Position numbers and translations under genes: made by a program. The notes beneath the pieces were generated by a model that saw only the letters and a list, made by a program, of their open reading frames with translations, was not told where the DNA came from and did no database searches. Shown here piece after piece: positions 11,901 to 24,600 of a stretch of 64,000 nucleotides of DNA (its first letter is position 1; the number at the start of each line of letters is the position of its first letter). Source of the DNA: Salvelinus alpinus (taxonomy: Eukaryota; Chordata; Actinopteri; Salmoniformes; Salmonidae); the NCBI RefSeq assembly GCF_045679555.1, contig NC_092094.1, forward strand, positions 13,756,612-13,820,611, read 5' to 3'.

Positions 11901-14900
11901 GATCCCCCCCAGCACCAACACCCCTCCAATGGGACAGGTAAGACCGAGCACAGCAAAAACCCTCCTCACCTTTTTAACACCCCAGCATTTCAAACTGTTG
12001 GGGTAATTTCATTTCAAATCAGGAAGAAAAACTGAAATTCCTCATTTGAACATTGATTTCAATTTTCTTGAATTGAAAAGGAATTGACCCCTACTGATTC
12101 CAACTGGGGTTTTGGGTGCTTGTCCTGTTGGATGTTCCAATGTAGTTGACCTAGGCTTCCCTCTTCTCTCCCAGTCTCCACAGCTCGGCCTCAAAAGCAA
12201 CCCTCTTCCCATTCAGGAGAAACCTCTGAAGAGCAGCAAGAAACCGCCGCCGGCTAGGGAAGAGCTGCTAAAAATAACGGTAGGCAACAATTTTGTACCT
12301 GTGTGACTGACAAACTCAGCAAAAAAGAAACGTCAACTGCGTTTATTTTCAGCAAACTTAACATGTGTAAATATTTGTATGAACATAACAAGATTCAACA
12401 ACTGAGATATAAACTGAACAAGTTTCACAGACATGTGACTATCAGAAATGGAATAATGTGTCCCTGAACAAAGGGGTGTCAAAATTAATAGTATCTGGTG
12501 TGGCCACCAGCTGCATGAAGTACTGCAGTGCATCTCCTCATGGACTGTACCAGATTTGCCAGTTCTTGCTGTGAGATGTTACCCCACTCTTCCACCAAGG
12601 CACCTGCAAGATCCTGGACATTTCTGGGGGGAATGGCCTTCTCCCTCCGATCCAACAGGTTCCAGACGTGCTCAATGGGATTGAGATCCGGGCTCTTCGC
12701 TGGCCATGGCAGAACACTGACATTCCTGTCTTGCAGGAAATCACGCACATAGCGAGCAGTATGGCCGGTGGCATTGTCATGCTGGAGGGTCATGTCAGGA
12801 TGAGCCTGCAGGAAGGGTACCACATGAGGGAGGAGGATATCTTCCCTGTAACGCACAGCGTTGAGATTGCCTGCAATGACAACAAGCTCAGTTCGATGAT
12901 GCTGTGACACAACGCCCCAGACTATGACGGACTCTACCTCCAAATCGATCCCGCTCCAGTGTAACGTTGTAACGCTCATTCCTCCGACGATAAACGCGAA
13001 TCCGGCCATCACCGCTGGTGAGACAAAACCGCGACTCGTAAGTGAAGAGCACTTTTTGCCAGTCTTGTCTGGTCCAGCGACGGTGGGTTTGTGCCCATAG
13101 GCGACGTTGTTGCCAGTGATGACCTGACTTACAACAGGCCTACAAGCCCTAAGTCCAGCCTCTCTCAGCCTATTGCGGACAGTCTGAACACTGATGGAGG
13201 GATTGTGCTTTCCTGGTGTAACTCGGGCAGTTGTTGCCATCCTGTACCTGTCCTGCAGGTGTGATGTTCGGATGTACCGATCCTGTGCAGGTGTTACACG
13301 TGGTCTGCCACTCTCGAGGATGATCAGCTGTCTGTCCTGTCTCCCTGTAGTGCTGTCTTAGACGTTTCACAGTATGGACATCGCAATTTATTGCCCTGGC
13401 CACATTGCAGCATGCCTAAGGCACGTTTACGCAGGGAGCCTGGGCATCTTTCTTTTGGTGTTTTTCAGTCAGTAGAAAGGCCTCTTTAGTGTCCCAAGTT
13501 TTCATAACTGACCTTAATTGCCTACCGTCTGTAAGCTGCTGGTGTCTTAAAGATCGTTCCACAGGTGCATGTTCATAAATTGCTTATGGTTCATTGAACA
13601 AGCATGGGAAACCGTGTTTAACCCCTTTACAATGAAGATCTATGAAGTTAATTCGATTTTTACAAATTTTATTTGAAAGACAGTGTCCTGAAAAGGGGCC
13701 TTTTCTTTTCTTTTTTGCTGAGTTTAGGATTAAACCTTATGCAACGGTACTGTTTTATAAAATGTAGATGTCATTGGTATCGTGAGGCTTTATTGTGACC
13801 TACTATTGGCACTGATGCAACACTAACGAAGCTCACTTTCAATCCTTCCCTTTAGGAGACAGTTGTGACAGAGTACCTGAACGGTAAGCACATTGATGAA
13901 GCTGTTAACGGCATCAGAGAAATGAAGGCTCCCAAGCATTTTCTGGCAGAGTTGCTGGGTAAGGTCATCGTGGTGTCGCTGGACCGGTCTGACGACGACA
14001 AGGAGCACGCCAGCACCCTCATCCACACGCTACGTACCGAGGGCCTCATCACTGGGGAGAACTTCATGCAGGTACACGTCTTCAGTTAGCAAGTGGGTTA
14101 CAGCTAATGCTACAGCACATTCACTAGGACATGATTGTCTGATTCTGTCTGTCCATGTTAATTTTGGAATGGGATCAGTGATGTAAAATACACACCACTA
14201 GGATTTAGTTTGGCAGACGTGGGTCAAATTTAATGTCATGCTGTTGATGTGCTTGATTAAAGCTTTGTTTTCCTCTCACCAATGTCTTTGGCCTAACTTT
14301 ATTGGTCTCTCGCCCTCCATCACTACTTAGGCTTTCCTCAACGTGCTGGACCAGTGTCCTAAGATCGAGGTGGACGTTCCCCTGGTCAAGTCGTACCTGG
14401 CCCAGTTTGCAGCACGGGCCGTTATATCTGAGCTTGTGAGCGTGGCGGAGCTGGCCCAACCACTGGAGAACGGAACCCACTTCCCCCTCTTCCTGCTCTG
14501 CCTGCAGCAGACTGCCAGACTCAAGGACAAGGAGTGGCTCACTGACCTCTTTCAACAGAGCAAGGTCAACATGCAGAAGATGCTACCCGGTAGGTAGACA
14601 ACCCTCCTTCCTACATACTCCCGCTAAAGGCGCTTCATTGACTGAAATGTTTTTCAGTTCACTGTGATGTTTAATTTGTCATGTGATGACATCTTGTGAG
14701 CATTAGACTGCAGCACATTCATCTTCCATGTCAGTGATGCTATGGCTGATCTGACCTGTCTGTCCGTTGTGGTTTTCCAGAGATAGACCAGAACAAGGAC
14801 CGCATGCTGGAGATCCTGGAGGGTAAGGGCCTGAGCTTCTTGTTCCCCCTGTTGAAGCTGGAGAAGGACCTGTTGCTGCAGATCAAGGCTGACCCCTCTC

Positions 14901-16202
14901 CCCAGGCCATCTACAAGTGGATCAAAGACAACATCTCCCCCAAGCTCCACACCGACAAGGGATTTGTCAACATCCTCATGACCAGGTAGGTACTGAACCT
15001 CCAGGATGGAGACTGCTTTTTAATTTGGCTGTATTTAGACTGCTTATGGTTGAATAAAGGTATTCATTCAAGGCTCGAGCCCAATATGACAGTCTGGACT
15101 GTACTTGTCACAATATAGAATTGCTCTTTCAAGCAGTCAATTTATATATTTTTTTAACTTTCATGTACCCTGGGGTGGGGCAAGACACACATACACGTAT
15201 GGAATGTGGAAAACACACACATGGTATCAATTTATATTTGAACATGCTCTTACTTCCCCTCCCAGTTTCCTGCAGTACATCTCAGGGGAGCTGTGTTGTG
15301 TGGAGGTGGTGGAGGAGGAGGAGGAGGAGGAGGGCAGTGGTGGAGAAGAGCAGGTGGCAGGGCCCTCCAAAGAACAGCTTGACCAGGAGAAGCAGCTGCT
15401 GCTGTCCTTCAAACCAGTCATGCAAAAGTTCCTACATGACCAGCCTCAGCTGCAGGTCTCCGCCCTGTACGCCCTGCAAGTGCACTGTAACGCCAGCCAC
15501 TTCCCCAAAGGTAGGTTTACTGGCCCACGCCACTGACCAGGCTGTCCATTTTTTAAATTAATAATTTGGTGTCAATGTGGTGGAAACCCATTCACTTGTT
15601 TGTTTTCCTTCAGTTGTCAGTGATCAAGATTTTAATGGTTTTTGGACATGGATGTAGGATATTCTACTGTCTTGACCTCAGTGCAACTATGTCTCTGCTG
15701 CGGCATACTGTGGTAGAGATGTCATAATGTTGTGTGTTTCAGGCATGCTGCTGCGCTACTATGTCCACTTCTACGACATGGAGATCATTGAAGAAGAAGC
15801 CTTCCTAGCATGGAAAGAAGATATTACCCAAGAATTCCCTGGAAAAGGAAAAGCTTTATTCCAGGTACTTGTTTTGGGGAAAATCTAACATTTGACCCAT
15901 GGGTAGCTAATATACTAAACCATGTGGACCCAGTCCTTAATTTTGCGAGTAAATCAAGTCGTTATGCTAGCAACCACAACAGGGTTGCGTTCAGTTGGTT
16001 GAAAGCAGGTTGAAATGGTGTGAAACAGGGGGTAGCCTACTACCTGAACTTGTCCAGTAACAGATTTTCGTTATCCTTTGCTTAACATTTTGCTACACTA
16101 ACTTAACATGACCCTGTATAACCTTCTCCCTGTTAGGTCAACCAGTGGCTAACCTGGTTGGAAACAGCTGAGGAAGAGGAGTCTGAAGAAGAGGCCGACT
16201 GA
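3816..16202 (+). CDS. eif4g2: Eukaryotic translation initiation factor 4 gamma 2 (DAP5/NAT1/p97)
   Basis: This scaffold factor resembles eIF4G without its eIF4E-binding part; in the family it supports cap-independent and alternative initiation by binding eIF4A and eIF3. Coding exons: 3816-3856, 5284-5349, 6342-6467, 6749-6851, 6985-7116, 7294-7360, 7469-7620, 7811-7921, 9712-9894, 10362-10497, 10845-11020, 11280-11372, 11824-11937, 12175-12279, 13856-14071, 14331-14589, 14781-14985, 15266-15510, 15743-15864, 16137-16202. All have GT-AG borders and compatible phases. They total 2,718 nt, or 905 residues plus stop, against about 907 in human. The MIF4G domain spans about residues 71-308 (IFRKVRGILNKLTPEKFDKL), MA3 about 536-660 (ETVVTEYL), and W2 the last 190 or so, ending in an acidic ETAEEEESEEEAD tail. 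The start is GTG. Tc1 elements sit in the introns after 7921 and 12279. No frame damage seen. Confidence 0.97.
5450..5645 (-). mobile_element. tRNA-derived salmonid SINE (antisense)
   Basis: Read on the minus strand it begins GGTAGCCTAGTGGTTAGAGCG-like tRNA box A/B sequence near 5640 and ends in the shared tail AACTGACTTGCCTAGTTAAA near 5460. It lies in eif4g2 intron 2. A 3'-tail match to LINEs is typical of salmonid SINEs. Confidence 0.75.
5700..6179 (-). mobile_element. HpaI-like SINE interrupted by a second SINE
   Basis: The flanks 5700-5812 and 6091-6179 are two halves of one antisense tRNA-derived SINE; the head reads GGGCTCCCGAGTGGTGCAGC on the minus strand. The halves meet at the motif GTGATACAGCCTGG. 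Between them, 5813-6090 is a different SINE-like body (GGATGGGACGTTAAACGGGTG ... GGTAAAATAACGGTAAAATA), resembling the core of V-type teleost SINEs, with no tRNA head visible. The short repeat ATAC at the joints fits insertion with target duplication. Confidence 0.75.
8008..9589 (-). mobile_element. Tc1/mariner element, Sleeping Beauty-type salmonid family
   Basis: The inverted ends are CAGTTGAAGTCGGAAGTTTA and its complement, with TA on both sides (8006-8007, 9590-9591) and inner direct repeats near 8210 and 9385, the IR/DR layout of this family. The transposase lies on the minus strand. A C-terminal 165-residue piece (8232-8729) keeps VKHGGGSIM and [17 protein letters not shown]. An N-terminal piece lies near 9036-9236 and the middle is broken by frame changes. 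It sits in eif4g2 intron 8, opposite the host gene, and looks inactive. Confidence 0.95.
12313..13724 (-). mobile_element. Tc1-like element, AACTCAGCAAAAAAGAAACG family
   Basis: The ends AACTCAGCAAAAAAGAAA and TTTCTTTTTTGCTGAGTT are inverted. The right flank keeps TA (13725-13726); the left is CA, a decayed TA. A 251-residue minus-strand frame (12485-13240) reads as a Tc1 transposase from the DNA-binding part (PSISVQTVRNRLREAGLRA) to the C-terminus, with LQHDNATGHTARYVRDFL and [18 protein letters not shown] carrying the DDE residues. Further N-terminal sequence (13170-13403) is in another frame. Lies in eif4g2 intron 14, opposite the gene. Confidence 0.93.
14678..14755 (+). ncRNA. Possible intronic box C/D snoRNA (weak)
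   Basis: Within eif4g2 intron 16, a C-box TGATGA (14684-14689), D-box candidates CTGA (14746-14749, 14751-14754) and flanking GTCA/TGAC that could form a short stem. The internal C' motif (TGATGC) lies too near the D box for a normal snoRNA. Mammalian EIF4G2 is known to host a C/D snoRNA, which is the main reason to look here. Confidence 0.2.
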
Positions 16203-17660
16203 GAAACCAACCAGAACCGTCAGGCACCATAGAGCAGAGAAACATACTTTAACATTCAGTACAGATATGTTACCACCATCACCTCCCCCCATTTATTAAA
16301 CTACTGAACATAACCACTGCCAGAGACTGCTTATGTCCTGCAATATAAAGCCAAGCATGTTATCAGGGCATAGTAGATAACCGTCTGTCTCTGTGGTCTA
16401 GATAGGCTACTGAAGCTTCTGTTTTTATAGTACCTTCCATTTCACCTTAAAGGTTGATTTGTTTTGGGTCCTGTTTCTGCAATAGGAGTTGAATGTAGCC
16501 TATGGACTGACTCAACCTACAAAAGTACAGATGTAGTTTTTCTCCTACTGTGACAATGGAGTTAGTTTTGCCATATTTACTCATTGTGACAGCAGTATTG
16601 CATTTCCTCGTGGTATTATTTCTAATCCCCTTTGAAGAAAAGGCTTGTATTTGACACCTGTTTTAGCCTTCAAGTAATTCCCCTAAAGGCCATCCAAAGG
16701 ATGCCCAATCTAGACAGTGAGTCAACTTTAGTAAAACCATGGATTTTGTGTGCTTGGTCAACCAACGCTTATCTGAAATACATTCTCCCGTTATTTTTTT
16801 TAAACCAAAGTGCTCTTCAATGCCCTGTCGCTGATGAGGAACATGTTACATTTTGTGTATATGGGGAACCTATTCCTCTCAAGCAAAGCTGTAGACTTAA
16901 GACACACACATCCTTCTGTCATACCTGAGTGGCTGCAAGACTCCGTTAACATGGAATCATATAAACTGTAAGTTAATCATTGGTGTGCTGCCGTAACGTT
17001 TCAAAAGTTGTCTGTTTCTACCTCTTAGTTAGATGGGCTTTGTGTTTTGTGCTGGGATACAGAAGATCCTTTTTAGAGAGACTTATACTAGAAAGCAAAT
17101 GCAGAAGTCTTCGAAATGAATATCCTGGTCTACTTCCACAATACAACCTTGGATTGGACTTCCAATGGAGCTCCCCTTATGCGGTTCGCTAGTGTTTAAG
17201 AACGTAAGAAAGTCACACTTTTAACTTGAATTGGATAACTCAATGTTGTTTCCCGATCCCTTTTGCCTGCAATTTATGTCAAAGTTGGGGGTCAGGAATA
17301 TATTCTCCCCAGCATATTGAGTTTATGAAAGTAGAATGATATATTTGATTTGTTTCGCAAACCAGAAATTTGGAACCAAATAAATGTTATCCTGTCTTTA
17401 TTGGTGAATAAAGGTTAGAGAAAGTAATCTTGCTTCGGTCGTCCCCTTGTAGAACAGGAAAAAATGCTCAACAGACCAGTAACTCAAGTCTTAATGAAAT
17501 CATGAGAAATACAATTTTAACTTTGCCCAACAAGATTAGCCAATGTGCTCTCAAGCCATGTGTATTTAGAAAGCAATAGATTTTGATCATGTTGTATTCA
17601 AGGAATGACTATTGTGCACCTATTGCATAACTGTCAATAAAGTCCAATACTTGAGCACTG
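16203..17660 (+). other. eif4g2: eif4g2 3' untranslated region
   Basis: About 1.45 kb of AT-rich sequence follows the stop, with AATAAA at 17636-17641 and earlier candidates near 17378 and 17405. A transcript end just after 17650 is likely. No other gene seen in it. Confidence 0.7.
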
Positions 17661-17904
17661 AAACTTGTCCTTTGCACTATTTTTATTTCAAACTATTACA
17701 CATGTCTTTATAAATGGTGTTCACTTTCCCGTGCTGATCATGATTTAATTGTAGTTTCATCTTTTGCAGCATGAAAGTTGACTACTCTTCACATTTAAAT
17801 GACACATTCCCTTTTCCCCTTGGTAAATAGAAAAGCATCAACAAACAAAACGGGCTATTCCGAAGTGGGTTGTAACTCGTCAGTGAACAATGTGCGTAAT
17901 GCCG

Positions 17905-20892
17905 TCATTCCTCATCTGTTGGGATCCAGAAATATTCCACCGTTTTCCTGCTTCTCCGTGGATGCCCGGCCTCGTGCTCCCCTCCCATGCCGGGAGACAG
18001 ATCACCAAAGTGAGATGGACCCAGGTCCTTCCCCACTCGCGGGGCAGATACTCTGAACATGCTCCTGGGAAAAGGAAGCAGTCACTCAAGTGTGAACATG
18101 TTTAGTACTGTACCTCTGACTGTATTTCATGTAAGCTCAACCTGACTTGGAACAACCTATTCAAGGGTTGGAAAAAAACAACCACTGGGATTCTACAAAA
18201 ATAAAAATGGTCAAGGCATCCTGTCCTTGGTTACCTGGATGAGCTCCTGTCAGCATCCTCAGCCCCAGGCTCTGGTGTGGAGATGAAGATTGGATCCCCT
18301 TCCTGAGAGAGAGAGTGAAGATGATTGCAGCAGGGCAAGGAGGAGTATAGAATAGCCTTCAGTTTTCACCAACATCCTCACTTGACCTATAGTGATGTTC
18401 TGTGCAATGATGGTTAAACTCTCACTGTGAAGTTCCTGGGAGTGCCATCTTGATTCTTCAGAATCTTCACCCTCTGGTCACTTTCCGTCACGCAGAGGAA
18501 AAAGCTTTTGATAGTAGCTTGACACTGGGGAGAGAACAGTCAACATAAATCAAATTAACAACTAGTGAGTAAGAATTTATCCTAGGCCTGACAATAACCA
18601 ATAGCTAGCTGGTCAACAGCTAGATGGCGCTACTGTCTGATCACATCTCAACTACCTCAGTTATTGTGATGGGACCTGATTGACATCCCAGATAATCATT
18701 AGACTATAGCCCACTGAAAGACAAAAGTAGGATTATTGCTGATACATTTGGTGCTGCAGAAGGGGTCTGAGTCTGACTCACTGCTTTGCTCTGCCTCTGA
18801 GACTTGAGGTCCTCCTGGGCTTTGAAGATGTCTGCCAGAGCCTGATGTTTCTCCCTCCAGTTGAAACACTCGGCCGTGCGCTCCTGCCTCTCCTTCTCCA
18901 CCAGCCGCCTCTCTTGGTTAGCTTCCTGCTTCGCCTGGCTGGCCTTCTCACTCTGCTCCTCCGCTACCAACGCCCTGCGCCTCGAACTCACCTCCCTGCA
19001 GACAGAGAAGACATCACAGTGGATAGTCTAATTCACCAACTGTGTGGTCTATCCGACGACTTTATAGGAGAGCCTTAAAGCCTGGCGTGGCATGTACGGT
19101 TATGGTGTCCATATTAGGACAGCCTCAGCAGGACGTGTCAGTCTTATTGAGTTGTCATTCTCCTACAGAATGCATTATACTGCGTATACATAGAATATAT
19201 AACATAAGAACTACATGATGCCACATTTTCTGTAGCCTTACTTTTCGTTGACTTTTGTGTTCTCATCCATCACTTGTCTGAGTTTGTGCCTCAGAGCATC
19301 CCTGTCCCCCTCCAGACATCTGTTCTCTTCCAGCAGAGCCTGTTTCTCTCCTGATATCCTGTCTAGCTTCAGCCTTGTCTCAAAATAGTTCTTCTCCGTT
19401 TGTGCCAGAAGAAGCTGAGCGTCTTGGTGCTGTTGGAGACAGCATAGACATCATCACAAGCTACTGGGTCTCTTGTATTCTACATAGGGCAAACCTGACT
19501 GAGCCAACGGTTAGTGTGTACTATTACTTGTTGCACTACTATAGGACTGTAATTAGTTGCAAACTGAGAGAATTGATACTATAAGCATTATCATCTGACG
19601 TGTGTGTGTCTGTGTTCGTGCATGTGTTTAGATACCTGTTTTTTTAGCTTCAGCAGGTCCTCGCTCAGTTGGCTCCTGTCTGCCTCTGTCAGTTCTCTGT
19701 CCTGCCTGAGGCTGTGGGCCCGGGCCTCTGCAAGGGCCCTGTGCTTCTCTGCCTCGCCCCGCGCATCGGTCGCCTCATCCGCCACTCGGGTGCACAACGT
19801 CGCCCTCTGCTGGGCCAGATACACCTTGTGCTTCAGCTGCGGAGGCCAGAGCGAATGGGTTTTACACACAGAGGAGGAATGTTACTGTTTTCAGCTGTAA
19901 TTTGACGATGCAGGATTAGACCAGTTTAAGAAGGATGATTTTCAAGTGGAGTTGAAAAGCTATAGTGGCACTGGCAAATGACCTATGAGAACTGGGAGTA
20001 CTGCTCAATGTGTTGAATTAGCTCGTGTTTTCTACTGCATCGCCGTTAAATAGTGCCTGTCTTTTCTGCTGTGTTGGAGAGAGGGAGAGGAAGAGGGACA
20101 GTACCTCTTTGACCTGGGCCTGGAGCTCCTGGTTAAGGTTTCTCAGGTTCCTCATGGTGAGTTCATTCTCTGTCCGCATCATAATCCGCTCCATATGGAT
20201 CTCATTGGATAGATACTTATTTTCCTTCTTCAGGTCTTCACATTCCTGAGGTTTACATAAACATGGAAACAAGACAGACACATTTTCACTTCTACATTTC
20301 TGGGTTTCATACAATCAACACGTGCGCACATGCACATGCATGCACACACTGCCGTCAGGTAGCCTAGCGGTTAAGAGCATTGGGCCAGTAACCAAAAGGT
20401 CGCTGGTTTGAATTTCTGAGACGGAAGGTGGAAAAATCTGCCGTTCTGCACTTGAGCAAGGCAGTTAACCCCCAACAACAACTGCTCCCGGGCGCCGATA
20501 AGGGGTTGGGTTAAATGCGGAAGTCACATTTCGGTTGAATGCATTCAGTTTTAGAGCTGACGAGGTATCCCCCTTTCCCTCCTAGACCTCACCTTTCTCT
20601 TCCTCACCAGCTCTCCTTGCAGATGGTTGATCTGTAGGAAGGATCCGCTGACGTTAACGCTTTGGGCACTAACCGGTCTGACGGCCCGCACAGGCCTCCT
20701 GCATGGCCTAGAGAACCCCTTCACCTCCTCCACCTGCTCCTTCCCAAACACTATCCTCCCGCCACCTCCCCCTTTCCCATTCATATTGCTGCTGCTCAGG
20801 GAGAAAGACTTGTATATCCCGTTGTCCAGCGCCAGAGGCTTTGGTGAAGAGAGGGACTGCAGGTTGCTGTGAGATGTGGCTCTCAGAGACAT
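17905..20892 (-). CDS. Unnamed coiled-coil protein with a YFWIPTDEE C-terminus
   Basis: I do not recognise a named family. Eight exons on the minus strand join in phase: 20593-20892, 20105-20245, 19636-19836, 19242-19429, 18782-18995, 18426-18524, 18235-18302, 17905-18064, giving 456 residues. The first 90 or so residues are Ser/Gly-rich (MSLRATSHSNLQS at the chosen start; an in-frame ATG at 20976 is an alternative). Residues about 90-345 are a long coiled coil rich in Glu, Lys, Gln and Arg (ECEDLKKENKYLSNEIHMER; LTEADRSQLSEDLLKLKKQ; NQERRLVEKERQERTAECF). After it come ESDQRVKILKNQDGTPRNFT, EGDPIFISTPEPG and a last exon ending RKTVEYFWIPTDEE. Clean splice sites and open frames support a live gene. 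It is convergent with eif4g2; the 3' ends lie about 250 bp apart. A structural or scaffold role is inference only. Confidence 0.8.
20345..20550 (+). mobile_element. tRNA-derived salmonid SINE
   Basis: Starts GGTAGCCTAGCGGTTAAGAG (tRNA box A) with GGTTTGAATTTCTGA as box B, followed by a body containing GCACTTGAGCAAGGCAGTTA. It lies in intron 1 of the coiled-coil gene, 40 bp from the exon ending at 20593. Confidence 0.75.
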
Positions 20893-21639
20893 GTTGAATC
20901 CAGATCCAGAGATGTGGTCCGATTCAACCTTACAAGTTTGGTATACTAGGCTTTGAGTATGGATGGAACTCACCAACTGCCAAATCCCACCAAGAGATAC
21001 TCTCCTTACTTCAGGAATGAAGTCCTTGTCTAGTGTTGTGTTTACTCCACTGGTCTCTGGGAGGTGAAGGATCCTATCACTGGTGGAATGGATGAAATAT
21101 TCATTGGGTAATGTGATAGTTCAGCACGAGGGACTGGAGAGAAACCGTACTCTACCGGTTGTGCTTGGAAACCTTAACAGAGTGTGTGGCAGAAGTGCTG
21201 GGGTTGGGGGCCTGCTAGCTTGACTAATTACACTGCTACTTAGAGACTACTTAGAGGTGGTTGATATCACCCTCTATGAAGGAATCACTATGGAGGATCA
21301 GATTATCATATAACTTCTCTTTAGATTTATGAATATCAGGAAAGTGAGAACAGGGGACTTTTGACTTTACTGACAAACAATTATCACACTATTTACCAGA
21401 TCGCCTGGATATGTTTTTTATAGAGTGACATAATATCCCACCCTTGTTTCTACACTCTTCACCGACACTGCTGGAAAAGACTGGTGGTCACTCCTGACTT
21501 TGGAAGTGTGGCCAATTAGCCTCTACTACACTTTCTGATAGGCTCTCGTCGTATCCTTTACAAACACTGAGCTCCAGTGATCCATTTTACCCCAGAAGTG
21601 GACAGGAAACTAACCCTTCTCCCCTTTGGATGTATTATT

Positions 21640-24600
21640 TACACACAGTAGAACAAATCCCACTACCCTGCTTTGGTTCCACGTGAATCACTACAAAGAA
21701 TGAACAGACACAACATCCATGACAACGTCTTTCAATCAAAGTGGCATCATGATAACATTATTTGTTCCTCTGGTGATGTAGAGGTTAATCCAGGACCTGC
21801 AGTGCCTAGCTCCACTCCTATTCCCCAGGTGCTCTCATTTGTTGATTTCTGTAACCGTAAAAGCCTTGGTTTCATGCATGTTAATATTAGAAGCCTCCTC
21901 CCTAAGTTTGCTTTATTCACTGCTTTAGCACACACTGCCAACCCGGATGTCTTAGCCGTGTCTGAATCCTGGCTTAGGAAGACCACCAAAAGCCCTGAAA
22001 TTTCCATCCCTAACTATAACATTTCCCGCAACGATAGAACTGCCAAAGGGGGCGGTGTTGCAATCTACTGCAGCCTGCAGAGTTCTGTCTTACTATCCAG
22101 GTCTGTACCCCAACAATTCGAGCTTCTAATTTAAAAAATCCACCTTTCCAGAAACAAGTCACTCACCGTTGCTGCTTGCTATAGACCACCCTCTGCCCCC
22201 AGCTGTGCCCTGGATACCATATGTGAATTGATTGCCCCCCATCTATCTTCAGAGCTCGTGCTGCTAAGTGACCTAAACTGGGACATGTTTAACACCCCGG
22301 CCATCCTACAATCTAAGCTTGATGCCCTCAATCTCACACAAATTATCAATGAACCTACCAGGTACATCCCCAAATCCGTAAACACGGGCACCCTCATAGA
22401 TTTCATCCTAACCAACTCGCCCTCCAAATACACCTCTGCTGTTTTCAACCAAGATCTCAGCGATCACTGCCTCATTGCCTGCATCCATAATGGGTCTGCG
22501 GTCAAACGACCACCCCTCATCACTGTTAAATGCTCCCTAAAGCACTTCAGCGAGAAGGCCTTTCTAATCGACCTGGCCGGGGTATCCTGGAATGATATTG
22601 ACCTCATCCCGTCAGTAGAGGATGCCTGGTAATTCTTTAAAAGTGCCTTCTTCACCATCTTAAATAAGCATGCAACGTTAATAAAAAAAAAAAACAGGAA
22701 CAGATATAGCCATTGGTTCACTCCAGACCTCTCTGCCCTTGACCAGCACAAAAACATCCTGTGGCATACTGCATTAGCATCGAATAGCCCCCGTGATATG
22801 CAACTTTTCAGGGAAGTTAGGAACCAACATACACAGGCAGTTAGTAAAGCTAAGGCTAGCATTTGCAAACATAAATTTGCATCCTGGAGCACAAACTCAA
22901 AAAAGTTCTGGGACACTGTAAAGTCCATGGAGAATAAGAGCACCTCCTCCCAGCTGCCCACTGCACTAAGGCTAGGGAACACTGTCACCACCAATAAATC
23001 CACCATAATTGAGAATTTCAATAAGCATTTTTCTACCGCTGGCCATGCTTTCCACATGGCTTACCCCTACCCCGCTCAACTGCCCGGCACCCCCCACAGC
23101 AACTCGCCCAAGTCTCCACCATTTTTCCTTCACCCACATCCAGATAGCAGATGTTCTAAAAGAGATGCAAAATCTGGACCCCTACAAATCATCTGGGCTA
23201 GACAATCTGGACCATTTCTTTCTAAAATGATCTGCCAAAATTGTTGCAACCCCTATTACTAGCCTGTTCAACCTCTCGTATCGTCTGAGATTCCCAAAGA
23301 TTGGAAAGCTGCCGCGATCATCCCCCTCTTCAAAGGGGGAGGTACTCTACACCCAAACTGCCACAGACCTATATCTATCCTACCCTGCCTTTTCTAAGGT
23401 CTTCGAAAGCCAAGTTAACAAACAGATTACCGACCATTTCGAATCCCACCGTACCTTCTCCGCTATGCAATTTGGTTTTAGAGCTGGTCATGGGTGTACC
23501 TCAGCCACGCTCAAGGTCCTAAACGATATCATAACCGCCATCGATAAGAGACATTACTGTGCAGCCGTATTCATCGACCTTGCCAAGGCTTTCGACTCTG
23601 TCAATCACCACATTCTTATCTGCAGACTAAACAGCCTTGGTTTCTCAAAAGACTGCCTCGCCTGGTTCACCAACTACTTCTCTGATAGAGTTCAGTGTGT
23701 CAAATCGGAGGGTCTGTTGTCCGGACATCTGGCAGTCTATGGGGGTGCCACAAGGTTCAATTCTCGGGCCGACTCTCTTCTCTGTATACATCAATGATGT
23801 CGCTCTCGCTGCTGGTGAGTCTCTGATCCACCTCTACACAGACGACACCATTCTGTATACTGCTGGCCCTTCTTTGGACACTGTGTTAACTAACCTCCAA
23901 CGAGCTTCAATGCCATGCAACTCTCCTTCCGTGGCCTCCAATTGCTCTTAAATGCAAGTAAAACTAAATGCATGCTCTTCAACCGGTCGCTGCCCGCCCG
24001 ATTAGCATCACTACTCTGGACGGTTCTGACTTAGAATATGTGGACAACTACAAATACCTAGGTGTCTGGTTAGACTGTAAACTCTCCTTCCAGATCTCCA
24101 ATCTAAAATTAAATCTATAATCGGCTTCCTATTTCGCAACAAAGCATCCTTCACCCAAACATACCCTCGTAAAACTGACCATCCTACCGATCCTCGACTT
24201 CGGCGATGTAATTTACAAAATAGCCTCCAACACTCTACTCAACAAATTGGATGCAGTCTATCACAGTGCCATCCGTTTTGTCACCAAAGCCCCATATACT
24301 ACCCACCACTGCGACCTGTATGCTCTCGTTGGCTGGCCCTCGCTTCATACTCGTCACCAAACCCACTGGCTCCAGGTCATCTACAAGTCTCTACTAGGTA
24401 AAGCCCTGCCTTATCTCAGCTCACTGGTCACCATAGCAGCACCCACCCGTAGCTTACGCTCCAGCAGGTATATCTCACTAGTCACCCCCAAAGCCAATAC
24501 CTACTTTGGCTGCCTTTCCTTCCAGTTCTCTGCTGCCAATGACTGGAACGAACTGCAAAAATCAGTTGGTCGTCATTGACATTGCGTAGGCTTAAACAAT

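Noticed and set aside
20345-20420. A tRNA gene
   Set aside because: Box A/B-like sequence belongs to a SINE head; no cloverleaf with proper anticodon and acceptor stem could be drawn.
20627-20872. Plus-strand frame over the first exon of the coiled-coil gene
   Set aside because: The minus-strand frame joins in phase with seven more exons; this one joins nothing.
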